DNA of 9,681 nucleotides from JBLHRE01 sp047625765 (GTDB lineage Bacteria; Bacteroidota; Bacteroidia; Flavobacteriales; JBLHRE01). Position numbers and translations under genes: made by a program. Under the pieces are notes generated by a model that saw nothing but the letters and a program-made list of their open reading frames with translations, was not told the DNA's origin and did not search any database. Where the stretch lies: the NCBI GenBank assembly GCA_047625765.1, contig JBLHRE010000067.1, positions 1-9,681 on the forward strand, in the 5' to 3' direction. This document shows, in pieces, positions 1 through 7,106 of the stretch (position 1 is its first letter; every line of letters begins with the position of its first letter).

Positions 1-1895
1 CATCTGTTGGTATGGGAACTTGGACTTCTAATAACCTTACTGCAATTTTTGCTGATGTTAACGATTCTAAAACCAGTGTGTGTGTTGATGGTTTTGGTAT
101 ATCACAATTTTATTGGAGAGAGGATAATGGAATCTGTTTTGATATTGACACGATTGCGATAAACTTTTTTGACACCCCACTTATTTCTGCAGGAAACGAT
201 ACCAATGTTTGTGGCTATAGTGTAGATCTTAAGGGATCTACTCCAGGACCTAAAGGTACGGGCACTTGGACAGCTAGGGATGCATCAGGTACTCCCGTAA
301 ATGTTAACTATACTGTAGATGCAAATGACAGAGATGCCAAAGCAGATCTTACTCTTTTAGGCTATGGTTGTTATACCTTTTATTGGACCATAGATTACAA
401 GTTCTGTTCGGTCGTAGATTCTGTAGATATTTGCTTTTTTGACCAACCAGTATCCTATGCAGGCCTAGACCAAACAATATGTACTATTTCTGGCAAAACA
501 AGCGCTACTCCTTCTTCAGGTACGGGTGTTTGGACTTCCGATTGCGCTTATATTACTTTTAGTAGCTCCACAAATCCAATAACCGATGTTTTCAATAATC
601 AAGAGTTTGGATGTTGTAATTTAATTTGGACAGAGACCAATGGCGTATGTATTGATTCTGACACGGTAGAATTTTGCTTTTACCAGCAACCAATTGCCAA
701 TGCAGGATTAAATTTTGATACCTGTGGATTTGATGCAAATTTAATTGCTAGTCCATCCATAGGTAATGGACTATGGTCTTCGAATTATCCTGGTATTACA
801 TTTACACCTAACAGCACACCAATTTCCAATGCAAATGCAAGCCTAGAGGGCTATGGAACCTACGATTTGTATTGGACAGAAACCAATATGAATTGTACAG
901 ATGTTGATACAATTACTGTTGGATTTTATCAGCAACCCATTTCCAATGCTGGAGTAAATGATACTATTTGTGGATTGAGTTATACATTAAATGCCTTTCC
1001 TTCGGCTGGATCAGGTAAATGGACAGGAAATGGTGTTTTTTCTAATGATACTTCAGCAACAAGTGCCGTAAGCGTTAGCACCTATGGGATGCATATTTTT
1101 ACTTGGACAGAAACAAATGGACCTTGTACTGATAATGCTACCGTATCAATTTGGTTTTTCCAACAACCTATGGCTAATGCAGGTACAACAGCCAATTTCT
1201 GTGCTTTAAACGGTAATTTATCAGCAACGGCTAGTGTAGGTAATGGTGAGTGGACTGGGCCAATAGGCGCAACATTTGGAACTCCTTTTATGGCAAATAC
1301 CACTGTTAATATTGCTGCTTTAGGATATGGAACTTACACTTTCTACTGGACAGAAGCCAATGACATTTGTGTGGATACAGATGCTGTTATCATTAACTTT
1401 TACGAACAGCCAGTAGCTAATGCGGGTACTAACGATACTATTTGTGGACTAAGCACAAATATGAACGGAAGTGCCAATGTTGGATTAGGCACTTGGACCA
1501 GTACAGATCCACAAGTAATATTCAGCAATGTTAACGATTCCATTTCGGGAGTAATAGTACCAAATTATGGTTGCTATACGTTTATTTGGACCTTAGTAAA
1601 TGGAACGTGTACCGATCAAGATCAAGTTACTTTATGTTTCTATCAAGTACCTACTCCTAATGCTGGACCTGACGATAGATTCTGCGGAGATTTCTACACC
1701 TTTAAAGCCCAACCAGCCCTTGGGTTTGGGTCTTGGTCTGGACCTTCTGGAGCAATATACTCTGATGTTACCAATGAAAATTCTACCATTGATATTAGCT
1801 CTGTTGGTTTAGGTATCTATGAATTTTATTGGAAAGACAGTAATGTAATTTGTGTTACTATAGACACTGTTGAGCTAATGTTTTTACCAGCTCCT
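1..1895 (+). repeat. Tandem array of eight ~80-residue Ig/PKD-like protein repeats
   Basis: Units begin at the recurrent NAG/YAG/SAG motif, with starts at about 189, 459, 702, 948, 1179, 1422 and 1662. A partial unit occupies 1-188. Unit lengths are 90, 81, 82, 77, 81 and 80 codons, then the last unit. Each unit carries AG-x(5-6)-C(G), then SxGxGxWT, then YGxYxFxWTExNGxCxDxDxVxIxFYQQP. Every complete unit has one Cys near its start and one in the NGxC segment, a likely disulfide. The similarity is clear in protein but loose in DNA, so the duplications are old or under diversifying drift. This is my alignment by eye. Confidence 0.88.
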
Positions 1896-2420
1896 GTAGT
1901 AAATTGTAACTGCAACAACGACACCATTTATTCCGATGATCCTATCTTTTATTTTTCTGATTACTCTAGCAGAGCTTCTCAGTGGGATTGGAACTTTGGC
2001 GATGGTACGGGTTCAAATCAAAGAAACCCTAGCCATACCTATACAGAATTGGGAACTTTTGATGTAAGTCTTCGTATTTGGGATCAATTTGGATGTGACA
2101 GTATCCATTATTGTAAAATTACAGTAGAAAATAATTTACGTGTATTTATTGCAAACGCATTTACGCCAGACGGAGATAATATTAACGAAACCTTCGGGCC
2201 TAAAGTAAGAGGTCATTTCCCAGACACATATAACTTTAAGATATACGACCGTTGGGGAAAATTAGTATTTGAATCTAGCTTTCCTGGAAGAGAATGGGAT
2301 GGTACAATAATGGATAGTAAAATTACTAGCCAGCAAGGAGTATATTCTTATCGCTTAACTTACACGGATTATACTGGTCAAGAACACCTTAGAAAGGGAA
2401 GTATAACCCTGATTCGTTAA
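1..2420 (+). CDS. T9SS-secreted repeat surface protein, PKD domain and gliding-motility C-terminal domain (5' truncated)
   Basis: This is the C-terminal part of a large secreted or cell-surface protein. The frame is open to the window edge, and the first ATG (position 12) falls inside a repeat (SVGMGTW, compare SVGNGEW further on), so it is not the start. Numbering from that Met, residues 1-628 hold eight Ig/PKD-like repeats, the first partial. Residues about 631-706 form a PKD domain (WDWNFGDGT at 658-666), and about 709-802 form a CHU_C/TIGR04131-type domain (ANAFTPDGDNINETF, IYDRWGKLVF, GVYSYRLTY, KGSITLIR). In Bacteroidota that last domain is a type B sorting signal for export by the type IX secretion system. 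Such proteins usually act as adhesins or in gliding or matrix roles, but the sequence shows no enzyme domain and the ligand is unknown. It ends convergently with the M61 peptidase gene, sharing TTAA. Confidence 0.9.
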   Translation, partial: SVGMGTWTSNNLTAIFADVNDSKTSVCVDGFGISQFYWREDNGICFDIDTIAINFFDTPLISAGNDTNVCGYSVDLKGSTPGPKGTGTWTARDASGTPVNVNYTVDANDRDAKADLTLLGYGCYTFYWTIDYKFCSVVDSVDICFFDQPVSYAGLDQTICTISGKTSATPSSGTGVWTSDCAYITFSSSTNPITDVFNNQEFGCCNLIWTETNGVCIDSDTVEFCFYQQPIANAGLNFDTCGFDANLIASPSIGNGLWSSNYPGITFTPNSTPISNANASLEGYGTYDLYWTETNMNCTDVDTITVGFYQQPISNAGVNDTICGLSYTLNAFPSAGSGKWTGNGVFSNDTSATSAVSVSTYGMHIFTWTETNGPCTDNATVSIWFFQQPMANAGTTANFCALNGNLSATASVGNGEWTGPIGATFGTPFMANTTVNIAALGYGTYTFYWTEANDICVDTDAVIINFYEQPVANAGTNDTICGLSTNMNGSANVGLGTWTSTDPQVIFSNVNDSISGVIVPNYGCYTFIWTLVNGTCTDQDQVTLCFYQVPTPNAGPDDRFCGDFYTFKAQPALGFGSWSGPSGAIYSDVTNENSTIDISSVGLGIYEFYWKDSNVICVTIDTVELMFLPAPVVNCNCNNDTIYSDDPIFYFSDYSSRASQWDWNFGDGTGSNQRNPSHTYTELGTFDVSLRIWDQFGCDSIHYCKITVENNLRVFIANAFTPDGDNINETFGPKVRGHFPDTYNFKIYDRWGKLVFESSFPGREWDGTIMDSKITSQQGVYSYRLTYTDYTGQEHLRKGSITLIR

Positions 2421-4093
2421 AACGTGTTTTTAGACCACATTTTAAAAAGCCTCTTTTGTTCTTCAGAAGGGGCTTTTTCCTTGCTCAATTTCGGGTTCTG
2501 ATAAAACTCACCTTCCACTAGGTTTAAGGTTTTAATACCAAATAATTGCTCCACAATAATACTTCCTTCTTCCATATCAAAGTTTAGAATATAATCTCCA
2601 ACAGCCACCCCCGCCTGTATTGCAGAAGAATTGGGATGAATGGCTGTTATTCTCATTTTATTATTACTTAATGATGGATTGGTTTTGATACCATAAGAAC
2701 CTTCTAAGCCTTCAATTTGAGCTTCGAAAATTAAGTTCAATCCAAGGCTATTAAAGTATTTTTTAAGGTTAGGAAGAAAATCTGCTGTTCCGTAAATATG
2801 CTTTTCGAAAATTGAATCAATCTTCTCTCCACCATATTTGATACACAAATTATTAAAGTCAACTTCTGTATACCCCACTCCATTTAATGCAAAATCGGTA
2901 TACAGATCTTTCATAACGGTATGCAAACTATCATTGCAATTACTGTTTTGTAGAATTATTACATCAATCATTAACATGTTAAGAGCACCTTCGGTATATA
3001 TAGATACCTTTCTATTGGGTGCTCCTAAAGTATATCCATCTAACCAGGTATCGAAACTAGAATCGGCAACAGACATATTAAACCGACCAAAATTGTCGAA
3101 ATGTTTTTTTAGGTTCACTTCTAGCGTTGCTACAAATTGCTCCCAAGAATATACTTGCGACCTATATAGCATTAAATCTCCCATATACGTTGTTACACCT
3201 TCAGCAACAAAGCCCTGTTTCGTATAATTTTCCTTACTAAAATCATACGGAAGCATTTCTTTTGGACGTATGGTTTTAATATTCCAAGTGTGATATAATT
3301 CATGAGAACTTACACCCAATAGCTTTAGATATCTGTCGGTACTCATTAGTTCATTTGCAGGACCTAAAGTAATAACGGTGCTCTGAGTGTGTTCCACTCC
3401 ATGGTAATGCGTGTAAGGGGTTATTTGAAATAAGTAATGGTATTCCTTTACAGGGAAACTACCAAAGTTTGAAATTTGCTCTTGGGTATAGGCTTTAAAA
3501 TGGCTTAAGACCTTTTCCCAGTCTGGATCGATAGGACCTTGAAACCAAAGCACAAACTCACAATCACCTTCAACAAAAGATTTCTTTTTTAGCGCATTAG
3601 AAGCTATAAAAGGGTTGTCGGCTAATTCATCGAAACTTTTAGCTAACATTTTGTTGGCGGCTATCTTAATGGGACTAGCCAATTCGTAGTCGGATGGGAA
3701 ATTTAATATTACCTCATGTTCTTCCATTTGTTGTTCGGTATCAAACAGCAAACAGTTTACGGGGTTCATATACCATTGCAAGCTATCAACATACGTGCTT
3801 CCTGCATTTAACTCATTAGAATAGTAGGAGTATTTTATTTTCACAAATGCCAAACCTTCTACTTCTATCTCCCATAAATCTTTGGTGATTTTTCGGAAGT
3901 TTAAATGCACTCCCATTTCATCTGTAGGGTCAAACGAAATAATATTCTTGGCGAAATTTGCCAGTTCATAACGTCCAGGGCGCCAGGCTGGCAATTGCAA
4001 GTTTAATTGCTTTCTATTGTTAACAGGAACTCGCATTACAATTTCAAAAATATGTTGCGAAGGATTGCCTGCTGAAATGTTATATGAAATCAT
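2417..4093 (-). CDS. M61-family (glycyl aminopeptidase-like) zinc metallopeptidase with PDZ domain
   Basis: Predicted peptidase of 558 residues, similar in layout to family M61. With the start at ATG 4093, the zinc motif HELYH is at residues 264-268 and is followed by TWNIKTIRP, the family hallmark. The third ligand is probably Glu298 in AEGVTTYMGDL. A GVEH motif at 232-235 matches the substrate-side GxEH motif of the family. A PDZ-like domain follows at about 473-523 (RITAIHPNSSAIQAGVAVGD). The tail SEEQKRLFKMW resembles the end of other M61 proteins. A longer reading from GTG 4114 would start inside the rocD terminator hairpin and add MAAFFWL, so I prefer ATG 4093. No signal peptide remains with that start, which suggests a cytoplasmic enzyme, although family members vary. 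It lies downstream of rocD on the same strand. The physiological substrate is unknown. Confidence 0.88.
   Translation of the reverse strand: MISYNISAGNPSQHIFEIVMRVPVNNRKQLNLQLPAWRPGRYELANFAKNIISFDPTDEMGVHLNFRKITKDLWEIEVEGLAFVKIKYSYYSNELNAGSTYVDSLQWYMNPVNCLLFDTEQQMEEHEVILNFPSDYELASPIKIAANKMLAKSFDELADNPFIASNALKKKSFVEGDCEFVLWFQGPIDPDWEKVLSHFKAYTQEQISNFGSFPVKEYHYLFQITPYTHYHGVEHTQSTVITLGPANELMSTDRYLKLLGVSSHELYHTWNIKTIRPKEMLPYDFSKENYTKQGFVAEGVTTYMGDLMLYRSQVYSWEQFVATLEVNLKKHFDNFGRFNMSVADSSFDTWLDGYTLGAPNRKVSIYTEGALNMLMIDVIILQNSNCNDSLHTVMKDLYTDFALNGVGYTEVDFNNLCIKYGGEKIDSIFEKHIYGTADFLPNLKKYFNSLGLNLIFEAQIEGLEGSYGIKTNPSLSNNKMRITAIHPNSSAIQAGVAVGDYILNFDMEEGSIIVEQLFGIKTLNLVEGEFYQNPKLSKEKAPSEEQKRLFKMWSKNTF
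2444..2478 (+). terminator. Intrinsic terminator of the surface-protein gene, inside the M61 3' coding end
   Basis: A 12-bp stem (2444-2455 with 2467-2478, including one G-U pair) closes an 11-nt loop. The stem begins with five A and ends with five T, so it can work on either strand. On the plus strand it lies 24 nt after the stop codon of the repeat protein. On the minus strand it covers codons close to the C-terminus of the M61 peptidase and precedes that gene's stop. Confidence 0.75.
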
Positions 4094-4098
4094 AAGCC

Positions 4099-4126
4099 AA
4101 AAAAAAGCGGCCACTAGGACCGCTTT
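4099..4126 (-). terminator. Intrinsic terminator after rocD
   Basis: On the minus strand, AAAGCGG pairs with CCGCTTT (4120-4126 with 4104-4110). Two further G-C pairs lie beyond one bulged base and enclose a four-base loop, and a run of eight T follows (4106 to 4099). The element starts 16 nt after the rocD stop and ends only 5 nt before the preferred M61 start codon. A 14-bp AT palindrome (4127-4140) sits between the rocD stop and the hairpin. Confidence 0.8.
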
Positions 4127-4142
4127 ATATTTTAAAATATTC

Positions 4143-5396
4143 TTAAAATGATAAAATGGTATCCTTAATAATTTTAAGACATTCCATTAATTGCTCTTCT
4201 GTCATAACCAAAGGAGGTGCGAATCTAATAATATCTCCATGGGTTGGTTTTGCTAACAAACCATTGTCTCTTAGCTTTAAACAAACATCCCAAGCTTCTT
4301 TACCGTTCTTAGGTTTAATAACAATAGCATTCAATAAGCCTTTACCTCTTACCAAGGTAATCATATCATTATCGAAGTTCTCTAGTTCTGCCCTTAAAAT
4401 CTTACCCAATCGCTCTGCATTTTCGGCAAGTTTTTCATCTTTTATCACTTCCAATGCTGCAATGGCAACTTTACACGCTAAAGGGTTTCCTCCAAAAGTA
4501 GAGCCATGTTCGCCAGGCTTAATAACCTCCATAATGTGGTTATCTGCCAATACTGCAGCTACCGGAAAAACACCACCAGAGATGGCTTTACCTAAAATCA
4601 AAACATCTGGTTTAACTTCTGGTTCCCCTGAACAACTCTTATCAACGCAAGAGCAATCTCCACAAGTCGCTAATAAGCGTCCTGTTCTTGCAATTCCAGT
4701 CTGCACCTCATCAGCAATAAAAAGAACATTGTGCTTAACACATAAAGCTTTCGCAGCTACTAAATATCCTTCGTCTGGCACAAATACTCCTGCTTCACCT
4801 TGAATTGGTTCAACCATAAATGCAGCGACATTGGTATCCTTTAAGGCATTTTCCAATGCGCCAATATCGTTGTAAGGAATGCTTTCTAGCCCAGGTGTAA
4901 ATGGACCAAAATTATGTGTAGCATCAGGATCGTTAGACGCAGAAATAATCGTGATTGTTCTACCGTGAAAATTATTTTCACAAACAATAATTTTTGCTTG
5001 ATTGGTAGGAATCCCTTTCTTTTCGTAACCCCATTTACGTGCCAATTTCAAAGCTGTTTCAACGGCTTCTGCACCAGTATTCATGGGTAATACTTTATCA
5101 AAGCCAAAATACTCTGTTACGTATTTTTCATACTCCCCTAAAGTATCGTTATAAAAAGCTCTTGAGGTTAAAGTAAGAACAGAAGCTTGGTCTGTTAATG
5201 CTTTTACAATCTTCGGATGACAATGCCCTTGATTTACAGCTGAATACGCAGATAAAAAATCATAATAGCGTTTGCCTTCAACATCCCAAACAAAAACACC
5301 TTCACCTTTTGCCAAAACAACTGGCAAAGGATGGTAATTATGTGCTCCGTGCTTTTCTTCCAATGCAATTATTGCCTCACTCTTTGTCATATTCAT
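4143..5396 (-). CDS. rocD: Ornithine aminotransferase (ornithine-oxo-acid transaminase)
   Basis: A class-III PLP-dependent aminotransferase of 417 residues that transfers the delta-amino group of ornithine to 2-oxoglutarate. The products are glutamate semialdehyde and glutamate, linking arginine/ornithine breakdown to proline and glutamate in the cytoplasm. Visible hallmarks are the N-terminal GAHNYHPLPVVLAKGEG and DFLSAYSAVNQGHCHP segments, NTGAEA at 107-112 (phosphate binding), ADEVQTGIARTG with Asp229, the PLP lysine Lys270 in LILGKAISGG, and GEHGSTFGGNPLAC. The length fits the family. Between strand ADEVQTG and the lysine there is a Cys-rich insert (Cys245, 248, 250, 255) that the classical enzymes lack. 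Start at ATG 5396; Met3 (5390) is an alternative. No Shine-Dalgarno is seen, as is usual in Bacteroidota. It lies 23 nt downstream of an OMP pseudogene. Confidence 0.95.
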   Translation of the reverse strand: MNMTKSEAIIALEEKHGAHNYHPLPVVLAKGEGVFVWDVEGKRYYDFLSAYSAVNQGHCHPKIVKALTDQASVLTLTSRAFYNDTLGEYEKYVTEYFGFDKVLPMNTGAEAVETALKLARKWGYEKKGIPTNQAKIIVCENNFHGRTITIISASNDPDATHNFGPFTPGLESIPYNDIGALENALKDTNVAAFMVEPIQGEAGVFVPDEGYLVAAKALCVKHNVLFIADEVQTGIARTGRLLATCGDCSCVDKSCSGEPEVKPDVLILGKAISGGVFPVAAVLADNHIMEVIKPGEHGSTFGGNPLACKVAIAALEVIKDEKLAENAERLGKILRAELENFDNDMITLVRGKGLLNAIVIKPKNGKEAWDVCLKLRDNGLLAKPTHGDIIRFAPPLVMTEEQLMECLKIIKDTILSF

Positions 5397-5419
5397 AGTA
5401 ATCTCTGTAAAAATAAAAC

Positions 5420-5865
5420 TTAAAAAATATACATGATAGTAGCTAAAAAGTCTACTTCATAAAAATCATTAACAATTTGAATCTTTGGATTGTAATCTAA
5501 ACCAACCGTAATAGTGCCTTCGGAAAACAGTATTTCAATCCAATAATTCCGTTGCTCCAATTCTTATATCATCATTCTTGGTACTATTATCGTACAAACC
5601 TACATAAGGTACCCATCGATATCCTAAAAACAAAACGGGCAGATGTAAACCATTTGTTGGTTTGTGCATTTCAAATATCCCGGCAATTGAAAAATGATTG
5701 TCAGCAATAGTCAAAAATCCTTCTATTGCCACAGAACCAGAAGTGAAATAGTTTAAACTTAAACCATCTCTCCTGCTCGCTGCTCCGCCTCTTGAGCCTA
5801 CCCAATCAACACGTAAGACATTAAAATAAAGGCTATTAACAATCCCGCTTTTTTTATGTTTTCAT
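5420..5865 (-). pseudogene. Decayed small outer-membrane beta-barrel protein gene
   Basis: Three consecutive pieces of one protein lie in different frames. From ATG 5865, one A seems lost in an A-run. The next frame reads KKAGLLIAFILMSYVLIG, a signal-peptide core, then an in-frame TAG (5798-5800), then AQE. From about 5792 another frame reads RGGAAS, DGLSLNYFTSGSVAIEG, IAGIFEMHKP and DDIRIGATELLD, and stops at 5535. From 5539 a third frame reads IEILFSEGTITVGLDY and ends ATIMYIF-stop, a typical barrel ending with C-terminal Phe. The order resembles a small Bacteroidota OMP family of about 150-170 residues (RGG, AIEG, GLYEVHKP, FSEAPINISLDW, IRYTF), recalled from memory. The damage adds up to three frameshifts and one nonsense codon. 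The original was probably a periplasm-exported integral outer-membrane protein of unknown function. The open stretch 5535-5732 is only its middle piece. Confidence 0.78.
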
Positions 5866-5952
5866 GTTTAATATCGACTTTAAAGCTACTGAAGATTTAA
5901 TGGATTATAAAGCGCTTTTAACATTATTAATATCAAGTAATTTTAAAAGAAT

Positions 5953-5997
5953 AATCACATATTTATGTAGTTTTATGAGGTTTCAAAATCACATATT
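5953..5997. repeat. Pair of 11-bp direct repeats just before the M48 gene
   Basis: AATCACATATT occurs at 5953-5963 and again at 5987-5997. The start-to-start distance is 34 bp, about three helical turns, and the second copy abuts the ATG of the M48 gene. The first copy is followed by ATG TAG (5965-5970), a start immediately followed by a stop. This could be an operator pair, a small duplication or chance. Confidence 0.5.
5968..5975 (+). promoter_or_regulatory. Possible -7 element for the M48 gene
   Basis: TAGTTTTA matches the Bacteroidota -7 pattern TAnnTTTG except at the last base, and lies 22 nt before the start codon. No convincing -33 TTG is seen at the expected distance, so this is a weak call. 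The rest of 5866-5997 is AT-rich with no gene visible. It also contains a 10-bp palindrome AAAGCGCTTT at 5909-5918. Confidence 0.25.
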
Positions 5998-6798
5998 ATG
6001 AACAGAAATATTTCTTTATTATTGGTAATGATTTTGATGGTAGCTTGTTCTAAGGTTCCGTTGACAGGAAGAAAACAAACCACTTGGATGTCTTCTGGCG
6101 AAATGCAAAGCATGAGCTATACCAATTATAAAACGGTATTGAATGAAGCTAAAAAACTTCCAGATTCAGACCCTAGAGTACAGCAAGTAAAAAAGGTTGG
6201 TGCGAAAATTAAACTAGCTGTAGAAGCTTTTATGAAACAAATCAAGCAAGAAAAACTAGTAGAAGGTTTTGCTTGGGAATTTAACGTTATTGACGACCCA
6301 AATATGGTAAATGCATGGTGTATGCCTGGTGGGAAAGTGGCCTTCTATACTGGAATACTACCTATCTGTGAGGATGATTTAGGTGTTGCTGTGGTAATGG
6401 GACATGAGGTTGCACATGCTATTGCAAAACATGGTAACGAAAGAATGACACATAGTTTGATGCAACAAATGGGTGGAATGGCACTTTCTGTAGCATTGAC
6501 AGAAAAGCCAGAAGCAACTAAAAACTTATTTATGAGCGCTTATGGTTTGGGTTCTAATGTTGGAGTTATGTTGCCCTTTAGCAGGACGCATGAATCTGAA
6601 GCGGATAGATTGGGATTGATATTTATGGCTATGGCGGGATATAATCCAGAAGCGGCTCCAAAGTTTTGGGGAAGAATGGCTAAATTATCTGGCGGATCTC
6701 AACCGCCAGAGTTTTTGTCAACACACCCTGCTCATGAAAATAGAATAAAAGATTTGAATGCAAATATGGTAGAAGCAAAAAAATATTTTAAGCCTTAA
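5998..6798 (+). CDS. M48-family zinc metalloprotease, lipoprotein
   Basis: A membrane-anchored zinc endopeptidase of 266 residues. The N-terminus (MNRNISLLLVMILMVAC) is a lipoprotein signal peptide with Cys17 as the lipidated residue, followed by SKVPLTGRKQ, a sequence typical of M48 lipoproteins such as E. coli LoiP. The zinc site is HEVAH at 136-140 (continuing AIAKHGNERM), with the third ligand probably Glu199 in ESEAD at 199-203. Before it comes NAWCMPGGKVAFYTGIL, and after it FLSTHPAHENRI, both conserved family segments. The length is normal for a stand-alone M48 lipoprotein without TPR repeats. A role in envelope protein quality control is inferred from the family. It has its own upstream region and ends convergently with the DUF493 gene, sharing TTAA. 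Confidence 0.93.
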   Translation: MNRNISLLLVMILMVACSKVPLTGRKQTTWMSSGEMQSMSYTNYKTVLNEAKKLPDSDPRVQQVKKVGAKIKLAVEAFMKQIKQEKLVEGFAWEFNVIDDPNMVNAWCMPGGKVAFYTGILPICEDDLGVAVVMGHEVAHAIAKHGNERMTHSLMQQMGGMALSVALTEKPEATKNLFMSAYGLGSNVGVMLPFSRTHESEADRLGLIFMAMAGYNPEAAPKFWGRMAKLSGGSQPPEFLSTHPAHENRIKDLNANMVEAKKYFKP

Positions 6799-7079
6799 AG
6801 CGAAATAATGCCTTCTATTTGGCTTGCTCTTTGGTAAACATGCATTACATCATCGGCACTTAACATTACCTCTTTTGCGGTTATACTTGTAAAGTTGCCT
6901 TTTTTAGAATTCTTGGAATAGACTTCAGCATCACTGCCAAATAATGCGGTGACTAAAGCGAATTTTTTAATATCCGAAGGGATAATAAATTTAAACATAT
7001 AAACTACTGGCCAATCGTTTTGTTCTTCTAGTCGTTTTCTTAAATCATTAAAGATTTCTTTTTGGCTTTTCTTACCCAT
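6795..7079 (-). CDS. DUF493 family (YbeD-like) small protein
   Basis: A complete protein of 94 residues with start ATG at 7077-7079. The family pattern is visible: DWPVVYMFKFIIPSD (22-36), followed by the LFGSDAEV segment, SKKGNFTSITAKEVMLSADDV (58-78), then VYQRASQIEGIISL to the end. DUF493 proteins are small ferredoxin-like-fold cytoplasmic proteins related to E. coli YbeD. Their function is not settled, and a regulatory, ligand-binding role is only suggested by the fold. The usual (Y/F)P before the strand appears here as WP. There is no signal peptide or membrane segment. The gene is divergent from recQ across 66 bp and convergent with the M48 gene, so it is probably monocistronic. Confidence 0.85.
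   Translation of the reverse strand: MGKKSQKEIFNDLRKRLEEQNDWPVVYMFKFIIPSDIKKFALVTALFGSDAEVYSKNSKKGNFTSITAKEVMLSADDVMHVYQRASQIEGIISL
6798..6825. terminator. Weak hairpin between the convergent M48 and DUF493 genes
   Basis: 6798-6807 can pair with 6816-6825 (AAGC and AAATA against TATTT and GCTT) with one G-G mismatch and an 8-nt loop. No strong T-run follows on the plus strand. It lies within the last codons of the minus-strand gene. It may serve as a weak shared terminator. Confidence 0.25.
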
Positions 7080-7106
7080 TTATTTTTTATTTTATATTGA
7101 ATATAC

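Noticed and set aside
1600..1812. A 70-codon Leu-rich plus-strand frame within the surface-repeat gene
   Set aside because: The apparent hydrophobic protein is an out-of-frame reading of the repeats; no independent support.
189..1895. DNA-level tandem repeat or CRISPR-like array
   Set aside because: Periodicity is about 240 bp with low DNA identity; it is protein-repeat coding sequence, without short identical repeats and spacers.
2838..3227. A 129-codon plus-strand open frame opposite the M61 gene
   Set aside because: Antisense to intact M61 coding sequence; no domain or start context supports it.
4127..4140. 14-bp perfect palindrome ATATTTTAAAATAT as an operator
   Set aside because: Pure A/T in an AT-rich intergenic gap beside a terminator; palindromes of this kind are expected by chance and no partner site was seen.
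4156..4803. A 215-codon open frame on the plus strand opposite rocD
   Set aside because: Lies wholly antisense to a highly conserved enzyme, with no recognisable motifs and a composition that follows the opposite-strand codons.
5535..5732. A 65-codon open frame on the minus strand as an independent small gene
   Set aside because: It starts at a GTG in mid-protein and is the central fragment of the decayed OMP gene 5420-5865; homology-like sequence continues on both sides in other frames.
5909..5918. Palindrome AAAGCGCTTT between the OMP remnant and M48 gene
   Set aside because: Too short and isolated to call an operator or terminator; no T-run follows and no second copy is visible nearby.
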